Assembly (NCBI RefSeq): GCF_010686655.1
Contig: NZ_JAAGVY010000040.1
Location: 1-41,396, forward strand
Reading direction: 5' to 3'
Source of the DNA: Cryomorpha ignava
GTDB lineage: Bacteria > Bacteroidota > Bacteroidia > Flavobacteriales_D > Cryomorphaceae
DNA length: 41,396 bases
The first letter of the stretch is position 1, and each line of letters opens with the position of its first letter. Made by a program: the position numbers and the translations under genes. The notes below the pieces were generated by a model. That model was not told the DNA's origin, did no database searches, and was given only the letters and a program-made list of their open reading frames with translations. Positions 34,902 through 41,396 of the stretch are shown here, piece by piece.

Positions 34902-35156
34902 TTAATTTTTAACCACGGTAGGAATAGTGGGTTTTAAACCTTCATCCTCTTCATCACCGTCATCATTAATATAGACAGGAATTGGCTGAAGATTGTTAAT
35001 TCCCGGTGATTCACAATTTTGATCAATCTCAAAACCCGACTTCATGATAGCCTGTGGATCAGGCGTCTGCGAAGGATTTTCAAGTTCTTCCTTAGCGCAG
35101 GACGACACGCCAATCGCTAAAAACAAAACAAATAATATGTTGAGATATCTATTCAA
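34902..35156 (-). CDS. Small acidic lipoprotein of unknown function
   Basis: The protein has 84 residues. A hydrophobic N-terminal segment (YLNILFVLFLAIGVSSC) ends in a lipobox with Cys20, so the mature part of about 65 residues would be membrane-anchored. The rest is Pro- and acid-rich with a stretch DDGDEEDEG and ends PTIPTVVKN. No domain is recognised. A strong terminator follows, and a TACTTTTA element upstream could be its promoter, so it is probably a monocistronic unit. Confidence 0.7.
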   Translation of the reverse strand: MNRYLNILFVLFLAIGVSSCAKEELENPSQTPDPQAIMKSGFEIDQNCESPGINNLQPIPVYINDDGDEEDEGLKPTIPTVVKN

Positions 35157-35283
35157 AACTTGTCAATGAGTTATAAAAGTACAAAAGTCTTTCCAAAAAT
35201 CCCAAGAAATAGGTGTTAATTTTTATTTACCAACGTTTATATGCCTGTATCTTTTAGGTAACAAATTGATGTTTCAAGGATTA

Positions 35284-38200
35284 TTAGGTGTGTTTTGGGT
35301 TTTGATTATCTTTCGGTAGTCTTATGAAAACTGTGGTTCCCATTATTTCTCCAGAACTATCTGCTAGTTCCTTTGGCCCTTCTACTCGATAGTTCAAACC
35401 GGTCATTTTTCGATATAGTTGGATCCTGCTCTGGGTAATCTCCATCCCTTTTGAAATATGATTGTTGTCCGATCCATTTTTATTCCGCAGACTGGTTTCG
35501 ATACCAATTCCATTGTCCACAATTTCAATTCTCACTTCGTCTTGAAAATCGCTAATATTAATACCTATTACGCCGTGCTTCTCTGCGGGAAGAATTCCGT
35601 GCCAGATACTGTTTTCAAGAAATGGCTGGAGCATCATCGCCGGAATTTCCACCCTTTCGGGATCTATAGCTTTATCGATGTTTATAGCATACTCAAATCT
35701 ATTTTGAAACCGCATTTGTTCAAGTGAGAGATAAAGCTCTATACGCTCAAGTTCATCGGCGAGCGAGGTCTCATTTTGCTGGCTGCTGTCCAGATTTTTT
35801 CGAATAAGTTTCGCAAAACTCGTCAAGTAGCGGTTGGCCGACTTCCTATCTTGCATATTGATATAATATTGTATAGAATTTAATGCATTAAAGATAAAAT
35901 GCCGGTTCATGCTCGAGTTTAGCGTTTGAGATTCTAATGCCATGAGCCGCGACTGGAATTCTAATTGTAGCGTGGCCCGCTTACGCAATTCTTTTTGAAC
36001 CCTGTTGCGGTATATGGCATAGAAAAGCCCGACTACCAGTAGCCCCGAGAGAATAAAAAACCAGGTTGATAGATAAAACGGCGGGGTAATGCTGAAATTA
36101 AATTTTACCTCGCTTACCAGTTCAGGATCATCAACCGAATAGGATTCCAGCAAAAAGGTATAATCGCCATGCGGCAAATAGGCATACGTTACACTGCGGC
36201 TTTTGGTAGGTCCCAACCATTTTTCATCAGCCCCTTCAAGCTTATATCGATACAATACCTTCTGTGGATTATTAAAGTGTACGCCTGAATAATAAAACGT
36301 TAAGTAGTTTTGATTGAAATTTAATTCAGGATTTACCGGCAAACCCGATTTTGTTGAAACGCTATCGCCAAGGGCAGCCCAATCGGCATCTTGCAGGAAG
36401 AGCTGAACTTTTGATAAATTAAGCGATGGAGCCATTTTTGAGCCCGAGGCATCTCTGTTGGGATCAAATCGTATCGCTCCCGAAGTGGTGCCAAACCAGA
36501 CTACCTTACCATCATAATAAACAGAATTCTGATTTGTTTCGCCCGTTATTAATCCTTCATAATTTGTATAGTGCTTACTTTTAACTATATCCCGATCGAA
36601 AAAGACATCTAATTCTAGCCTGTACAAACCATTGTTGGTACCTATTAATAAGGTAGAATCAGCAAGGCTGGTCAAAAAATTGATGTTGCGCGATGCAAAA
36701 CCTGAACCAAATTCTACCCTTGTAAATTGAGCTGAATCTTTGTTGAGATAAAACAGCCCGTTAGAAGTTCCGGCCCAGATATTTCCGCGCTTATCTATTT
36801 CCAGACAGTAAACCGGTTTATCATTTACCGAGTCGATTTGCATCGTGGTGAAGTCTTGCCCGTCGTATTTAAAAACGTTGCTCTCGGCTCCAATCCAGAG
36901 GTCATCACCTTGTTTTACAATGCTTCTGATTCGCTTCCCAGAAAATCCTGTACTATCATTAAAAACAGCCGCTATTGCTCCGGCTGAATTTAGGCGGGCG
37001 AAACCATCTTCAGCTCCTACCCAAACGTTTCTGCCTTCCGGCAAAATGGTTGTAATCCGATTTCCAGGAAAACCTGATGTGGCATCAATAATTTTTATTT
37101 GACCTCTTTCTTCCCGAAAAAGACCTTGAGAAGTGCCCACCCAAAGCGTTCCATATTTATCAGATTCGATTACCCAAACGGTTTTATTGGGCAATTTTTC
37201 GTTGTAGGCATAAGGTGAAAAATCAATTCCATTAAAAACGGCTAGTCCATTATCATAACTGCCAAAAACCAAACTCCCAGTGTCAGTTTGGCAAATGTCC
37301 ATAGCGAGATCGGAGTGAAGTCCGTCTTGAGTTGTATAACTCGTAAACGAGCGACCTGCTTGAAGTAAAATTCCCTTTCCATCAGTTCCAACCCATAAAT
37401 TACCTTCGCGATCTACATCAAGCGATTTTACATTTGAATACTGCAAGCCCTGCTCTTCTCTAAGTACTGTAAATTTTCCGAATTCATACCGGATAAGCCC
37501 TTCTTTAGCTCCCAGCCACAACTCCCCGTTTGGTAGCTCGGCCGCGCAGCGAATATGGTCTGATGGCAATCCTGAGGTAGAAGTAAACTGTTTTATCGTT
37601 TCATTCTCAACCAGGATTAGCCCGTTTCCGAAAGTGCAAATCACAGCAACTCCATCTTTGGTAAAGATAATATCTGCTACGCTAGGGAAAGTGAGTTCAG
37701 AAAGCGGAGGCGGCTTCACTTCGTCATTTTCTATCAGAATTATGCCTTCTCGCGTTCCTACCCAAAGCACTCCGTTCGGTGCGAGTTCTATTGAACGTAA
37801 ATAGTTATTTGGCAAACCATTCTTAGCAGTGAAAGCAGTGAAGTTCACACCGTCATATTTTAGCAATCCCTCACCAGCAAGAGCAACCCAAAGATTGCCT
37901 TCGCGATCTTCAGCCATGTCAAAAATCTTGCTGCGCCCATACTCTTTTGGAAGCGGAATCGTGGTGAAGCCAAGACCATTTTGCCTGCAAAGGCTACCCG
38001 TAGAGCCAATCCAAAAATGTTCTTTTCCCTGTAAAAGACAGTTTATTTGATTTGCCGGAAGGCCATCTTCAGTAGAATAGTTTTGAAAATCGTACCCATC
38101 AAACCGGCTTAGTCCACCAACAGTTCCTATCCATAAATAACCATTGCTATCTTGAGCAATAGCGCGCACCTGAGATTGAGGTAATCCATCTTTGGTATCG

Positions 38201-38286
38201 TATTGCACATAGCTTGATTGCTGCGCAAAAGTGATAGCAGAGAAAAAAAATAGGATTAGAAATACGTAGTACGACTTTTGACCCAT
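35284..38286 (-). CDS. LytS-type sensor histidine kinase with extracytoplasmic regulator-propeller domain
   Basis: The protein has 1,000 residues. The signal peptide is at 1-21. Residues 25-620 hold a dozen or more Reg_prop blades (LWIGTVGGLSRFDGYDF, LWVGTREGIILI, LWVGTSQGLFRE, IWAGTSNGLFYL). A Y_Y_Y domain covers about 650-735 (LYRYKLEGADEKWLGPTKS). A single membrane helix lies at about 743-763 (FILSGLLVVGLFYAIY). The His_kinase domain has phospho-acceptor His796 in NRHFIFNALNSIQYYINM, and the HATPase has MLQPFLENSIWHGI and IEIVDNGIGIETS. It senses a periplasmic ligand, unknown here, and signals to the LytTR regulator encoded 3 bp upstream. In gut Bacteroidetes, similar propellers with DNA-binding tails sense glycans. 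Here the output is a separate regulator. Confidence 0.93.
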   Translation of the reverse strand: MGQKSYYVFLILFFFSAITFAQQSSYVQYDTKDGLPQSQVRAIAQDSNGYLWIGTVGGLSRFDGYDFQNYSTEDGLPANQINCLLQGKEHFWIGSTGSLCRQNGLGFTTIPLPKEYGRSKIFDMAEDREGNLWVALAGEGLLKYDGVNFTAFTAKNGLPNNYLRSIELAPNGVLWVGTREGIILIENDEVKPPPLSELTFPSVADIIFTKDGVAVICTFGNGLILVENETIKQFTSTSGLPSDHIRCAAELPNGELWLGAKEGLIRYEFGKFTVLREEQGLQYSNVKSLDVDREGNLWVGTDGKGILLQAGRSFTSYTTQDGLHSDLAMDICQTDTGSLVFGSYDNGLAVFNGIDFSPYAYNEKLPNKTVWVIESDKYGTLWVGTSQGLFREERGQIKIIDATSGFPGNRITTILPEGRNVWVGAEDGFARLNSAGAIAAVFNDSTGFSGKRIRSIVKQGDDLWIGAESNVFKYDGQDFTTMQIDSVNDKPVYCLEIDKRGNIWAGTSNGLFYLNKDSAQFTRVEFGSGFASRNINFLTSLADSTLLIGTNNGLYRLELDVFFDRDIVKSKHYTNYEGLITGETNQNSVYYDGKVVWFGTTSGAIRFDPNRDASGSKMAPSLNLSKVQLFLQDADWAALGDSVSTKSGLPVNPELNFNQNYLTFYYSGVHFNNPQKVLYRYKLEGADEKWLGPTKSRSVTYAYLPHGDYTFLLESYSVDDPELVSEVKFNFSITPPFYLSTWFFILSGLLVVGLFYAIYRNRVQKELRKRATLQLEFQSRLMALESQTLNSSMNRHFIFNALNSIQYYINMQDRKSANRYLTSFAKLIRKNLDSSQQNETSLADELERIELYLSLEQMRFQNRFEYAINIDKAIDPERVEIPAMMLQPFLENSIWHGILPAEKHGVIGINISDFQDEVRIEIVDNGIGIETSLRNKNGSDNNHISKGMEITQSRIQLYRKMTGLNYRVEGPKELADSSGEIMGTTVFIRLPKDNQNPKHT

Positions 38287-38289
38287 AAT

Positions 38290-39027
38290 TTACATATCCG
38301 CAATACGGTCTAAAAAAACCTGCAGTTTACGTCTTGCAATTGGAATCTGTTTGCCATTGCTCATCACAGCCGAATTACCATCAATCCGGCTAAAGCCTTT
38401 AATGTGATATTGCAAGTTGATGATGTGTGACTTATGCGTTCGAAAGAAAACTTCAGAATCGAGTTTGTCTTCATACACCTTTATATTCTTACTGCTGAGT
38501 AGTTTTTTGCCATTGGTCAGATAAATCATTGTATAACTCTCTGAAGCTTCCAGATGTACAATATCCTGATAGGCAATTATTTCATAGCCTTCGCGCATGG
38601 GAATGGCTATTTTTTCATTTGCCGTACGGCGAATTAAAGCTTTTATCTCCTCAAGCGAATTATTGGGCTTCTTAGCTTTTACACCTGCCTTTTTGACCGC
38701 ATCTTGCAGATCTTCAATATTTATTGGCTTCTCCAAATAATCAATTGCTTGTGCCTTTATTGCTTTTAAAGCATATTCGTTATGAGCAGTTGTGAAAATA
38801 ACCGAGAGATTTTTATTGCTGATACTTTCTAAAAGTTCAAAGCCATTTTCATTTGGCATTTTAATGTCCAAAAATAAAATATCAGCATCGCTTTCGCTGA
38901 AATATTGCCGGGCTTCTTCGGCGCTGCCAGCTTGAGCTATAGAAGTAATTTCCGGACAGTATTCGCCAATAATAAATTTCAGATTTTCGCGGCAAAATAG
39001 TTCGTCATCTACAATAAGAGCTTTCAT
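38290..39027 (-). CDS. LytTR-family response regulator
   Basis: The protein has 245 residues. The receiver domain covers 1-120 with the acidic pocket Asp7/Asp8, phospho-acceptor Asp54 (ILFLDIKMPNENG), Thr (VIFTTAHNEYALKAI) and Lys (DYLEKPINIEDL). A LytTR DNA-binding domain spans about 145-243 (IPMREGYEIIAYQDIVHLEA, FFRTHKSHIINL, IPIARRKLQVFLDRI). It is cotranscribed with and 3 bp ahead of its probable kinase. All signalling residues are present. Its targets are unknown. Confidence 0.95.
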   Translation of the reverse strand: MKALIVDDELFCRENLKFIIGEYCPEITSIAQAGSAEEARQYFSESDADILFLDIKMPNENGFELLESISNKNLSVIFTTAHNEYALKAIKAQAIDYLEKPINIEDLQDAVKKAGVKAKKPNNSLEEIKALIRRTANEKIAIPMREGYEIIAYQDIVHLEASESYTMIYLTNGKKLLSSKNIKVYEDKLDSEVFFRTHKSHIINLQYHIKGFSRIDGNSAVMSNGKQIPIARRKLQVFLDRIADM

Positions 39028-39219
39028 AACTGGTGGATTTGAAAGCCTTAATTTATGACAAAAAAATTACCACAAATGACTCTTTGAGCGAAAAGGTGGG
39101 CTGGTTGATTTAACCGCTGCTCTGGTTTATTTTGAGTTTAGAGGCTTTTTACTAACCAGTTCACGCTTCCGCGAAAATAGATGCACAATGAACATCTCTA
39201 AGACCGAGAGAATAGCTTA

Positions 39220-40431
39220 TTACATTTTCTCTTTTACTCTCTTGGCATTTTCTTTAAAAATTTCGATATAATAATCATAGGTTTCCTGATCGTATTCATC
39301 TTTTTGAAGAGCAAGTTTTTCAGAAGCGGTAGTGTACGCTTTATAAGCTTCGGCATATTCACCCAGATTTTCTAAAGCTTCACCTTTACTATCATAAATA
39401 TTGGCATCATCAGGAAACGCTGTACTTCCCCAGTCGAAAAAAGATAACGCTGTTTGCCACATATTTGCGCCCGCGGCCAAATATCCATAATTATTAATAT
39501 CATCTATACTCGGTTTGGAAGGATAGCCCAACCATTCAGAAAGCCCTGAGTAATAGTTCTGCACATTTTCAATGTAGGTAGTGCTATCGGTTTCTAACCA
39601 GTCTAAAGCTTTGTTTTCGTTCAGCTGAATTGTATTTGCAAAAGCTACAAGGCCTTCGCTGACTGAGCGCGGGGGAGTAAGACCATGGCTCAATCCATTA
39701 TACGTTTCATATTGCCAAATAAAACCCGGTTGCGGGTGAGCTTTGTAGATGGAGTCAAGCTTGTTACTTGATTTTCTAAAATTATTCTCCATATCGCCCT
39801 CAGTGCCGGCTGTCATAAAGTGAAAAGCTTGAATCTTACTCCCATCAGTAAGAGACTTATTGAGGTTAAACGCCAGTTGTTCCTTGTCGTAAACCGTATT
39901 TGGACTAATTGAGATTACACCTTTGAAAAGTTCGTTTTGAGTAAAAATGCAATCACTTACAAAAGTCCCGGCCAGAGAATGACCAATACCTAAACGTAAC
40001 GGTTTTGTACGATAGGTGCGCTCAACCAATGGAAAAACTTCGTTTGCCAGAAAATCTTCCAGCTTATCCGATTCTCCTCCCCATTCAGCTTCTTTTCCAG
40101 TACTTCTCGCTTTGGGTGTGAATTCTTTAGGGCGATCATCTGTTCTTATACCCACTGCAATAAAAGGTGGAAACTCACCCATACCATATAAATACTCGGC
40201 CATATGAGAGGTCATTGTGAAATAAGGATCAAACTGTCCATCAAAAATATAGAGTACCATAAAGCTGTCTGCCGGCATTTCTGTATAAGAAAACGGAACG
40301 TAAACATCTATCTCTCTGGTAGTTTCATAGGGTTTACTTTCAACTTGATGTTTAAACGTTTCACCTACAAAATTTTGAGCTGACAGGTTCAATGTAATCA
40401 GTAGCGAGCAAAGTAGCTGAAAATATTTCAT
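39220..40431 (-). CDS. Exported esterase (alpha/beta hydrolase) with C-terminal TPR
   Basis: The protein has 403 residues from ATG at 40431, which gives a signal peptide (FQLLCSLLITLNLSAQ). The upstream frame from 40527 crosses a promoter and the end of the AraC gene and is rejected. Residues 25-285 are an esterase-D/IroE-like alpha/beta hydrolase. Nucleophile Ser152 lies in LGIGHSLAGTFVSD, and a likely catalytic His lies in YNGLSHGLTPPRS. VLYIFDGQFDPYFTM and FIAVGIRTDDRPKEFTP are typical of the family. The C-terminal 75 residues form TPR helices (NIYDSKGEALENLGEYAEAY). It is probably a periplasmic esterase of unknown substrate. It may be controlled by the adjacent AraC regulator. Confidence 0.88.
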   Translation of the reverse strand: MKYFQLLCSLLITLNLSAQNFVGETFKHQVESKPYETTREIDVYVPFSYTEMPADSFMVLYIFDGQFDPYFTMTSHMAEYLYGMGEFPPFIAVGIRTDDRPKEFTPKARSTGKEAEWGGESDKLEDFLANEVFPLVERTYRTKPLRLGIGHSLAGTFVSDCIFTQNELFKGVISISPNTVYDKEQLAFNLNKSLTDGSKIQAFHFMTAGTEGDMENNFRKSSNKLDSIYKAHPQPGFIWQYETYNGLSHGLTPPRSVSEGLVAFANTIQLNENKALDWLETDSTTYIENVQNYYSGLSEWLGYPSKPSIDDINNYGYLAAGANMWQTALSFFDWGSTAFPDDANIYDSKGEALENLGEYAEAYKAYTTASEKLALQKDEYDQETYDYYIEIFKENAKRVKEKM

Positions 40432-40452
40432 GGTTTTAGGATTTGTATTGAC

Positions 40453-40460
40453 CAAAGGTA
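40453..40460 (-). promoter_or_regulatory. -7 promoter element of the esterase gene
   Basis: On the minus strand TACCTTTG (40460-40453) matches TAnnTTTG. It would start transcription near 40446, 15 bp before the ATG at 40431. It lies between the AraC stop and the esterase start, so the esterase has its own promoter. Confidence 0.55.
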
Positions 40461-40498
40461 CAGACAGAGTTTCTATGAAAATTGGTTTTTTGGGACAA

Positions 40499-41284
40499 TT
40501 AGTCTGTGCTCCAAAAAGTATCGGCATTTCCGTATTGCTTTAGCTTTTCAAAAAAATGTCGCGGGTTAAAACCCGTTATTTGTTTGAAATTTTTGATAAA
40601 TGCAGGTTGGTCGTAATAGCTGTGCTGCAGAGCAAGTTCTGTAAATGACGTTTTCTTATCTGCCTGCTGATAATTGTTGAGCGCCTGCCTAAAACGAATA
40701 AGGCTCTGGTAGGTTTTCACTGAACAAGCCAGGTCTTTCTGAAAATCTCGCAACACTGTTTTCCTACTCACTTCTTCGTTTTCGGCCAATGTTTGAACCG
40801 AAAGTTCACAACCTCTTTCGAAAAGTATATCCAAAACGGATTGGAGTCTCTGATTGGAAAATTCCTTTTTCTGCGAAAGCAAAAATGTATCTAATTCGGT
40901 AACTGGGGAGTTTTCAGATTTCAAAAGCTTTTTGACTAAATCCTGATAATCATTTCCAAATCCGGTAAAGAGATTTACTCGCTCCGGCGCTATTTCAGAA
41001 AAGGGTTTATCTATAAAATGATTGAGCCCAAGCGGTTCAAAAGCTATTCCAAGTTTGTAAAAGCGCCCTTGAAGATTTACATTTAAAGCTGCATCGTAAT
41101 TGCGAGAAAATAATGTGGTAACCGGCTTATTTCTATTCGGTGTAATATGTGATCCTAAGTTCGAAAATTCGACATTAGAAGCTACATAAGAGGTGATAGC
41201 GTTGCGGTAATGTGGGTAGTACTGAAACTGCTCTTGATAATTACTACGTTCATTTTTGTGAATATAATAACTAAAGTTTCGCAC
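40499..41284 (-). CDS. AraC family transcriptional regulator
   Basis: The protein has 261 residues. The N-terminal sensor half (about 1-145) resembles the DUF6597-type domain (FSYYIHKNERSNYQEQFQYY; FYKLGIAFEPLGLNHFI). The C-terminal AraC double helix-turn-helix (about 155-250) contains LSVQTLAENEEVSRKTVLRD and SFTELALQHSYYDQPAFIKN, then FKQITGFNPRHFFEKL. It is cytoplasmic. The esterase gene lies downstream on the same strand and is a plausible target. The ligand is unknown. Confidence 0.93.
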   Translation of the reverse strand: MRNFSYYIHKNERSNYQEQFQYYPHYRNAITSYVASNVEFSNLGSHITPNRNKPVTTLFSRNYDAALNVNLQGRFYKLGIAFEPLGLNHFIDKPFSEIAPERVNLFTGFGNDYQDLVKKLLKSENSPVTELDTFLLSQKKEFSNQRLQSVLDILFERGCELSVQTLAENEEVSRKTVLRDFQKDLACSVKTYQSLIRFRQALNNYQQADKKTSFTELALQHSYYDQPAFIKNFKQITGFNPRHFFEKLKQYGNADTFWSTD

Positions 41285-41319
41285 ATCTAAAAGTACACTA
41301 AAACATGATATTTATTCTT

Positions 41320-41396
41320 TTAATCTTCCTCAAGAAATTGATTTAACCGTTTGATATTTGGGATATTGTTAATGGTTGTTCCAAAATCGGTTTTGG
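41320..41396 (-). CDS. C-terminal end of a gene entering from the right edge
   Basis: The minus frame from the right edge reads KTDFGTTINNIPNIKRLNQ and four further codons, then stops at 41322-41320, 36 bp before the AraC start. Only about 25 residues are visible, too few to name. It could equally be a chance open frame. Confidence 0.35.
   Translation of the reverse strand, partial: KTDFGTTINNIPNIKRLNQFLEED

Noticed and set aside
1..41396. tRNA or rRNA genes
   Set aside because: No cloverleaf-like or rRNA-like stretch was recognised by eye in the intergenic regions; a covariance search was not possible.

Overview
The window is bacterial and looks like a member of the Bacteroidota, probably a marine or free-living flavobacterial lineage. 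It carries type IX secretion (T9SS) cargo with both type A and type B C-terminal sorting domains, a PorP/SprF protein, large OmpA proteins, a LytTR regulator paired with a propeller-type sensor kinase, and several promoters with the Bacteroidota -7 element TAnnTTTG. No rRNA, tRNA, CRISPR array or complete insertion sequence was seen.

Layout. 1-1798 (-) is the 5'-truncated start of a TcB-type (TcdB/TcaC-like) toxin-complex gene that runs off the left edge. 2317-3375 (+) is an FAD-dependent oxidoreductase. 3914-12658 (+) is a five-gene surface locus: a repeat-rich exported protein, a small type B T9SS cargo protein, a PorP/SprF protein and two OmpA proteins, with very short gaps or one-base overlaps. 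A 3-hydroxyanthranilate 3,4-dioxygenase follows. 13301-15082 (+) and 15613-19473 (-) encode two large convergent secreted proteins separated by a repeat-rich 530-bp gap. 19647-21548 (+) is a long amidophosphoribosyltransferase.

21745-24664 holds a DUF6624 protein, an orphan ribbon-helix-helix antitoxin, and a complete three-gene HipB-HipS-HipT kinase toxin-antitoxin operon (-). That operon is preceded by three near-identical palindromes exactly 40 bp apart. 25097-31440 (-) is a full SUF iron-sulfur cluster operon (A-B-C-D-S-E-T-DUF2480) with a clear promoter. thiL (+) follows, with an inverted repeat straddling its probable promoter.

32958-41396 is mostly on the minus strand: an unrecognised 519-aa helical protein, a small lipoprotein with a terminator, a LytTR response regulator with its 1000-aa sensor kinase, an esterase-TPR protein, an AraC regulator and the tail of a further gene.

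Functional reading. The left half is dominated by export to the cell surface. The right half is housekeeping (Fe-S assembly, thiamine and purine enzymes) with a toxin-antitoxin island and signalling genes between. The items most worth checking are the HipBST-like operon with its phased operators, the PorP/SprF-OmpA-cargo locus with 41-residue Asp-rich repeats, the truncated Tc toxin gene, and several unexplained intergenic inverted and direct repeats.
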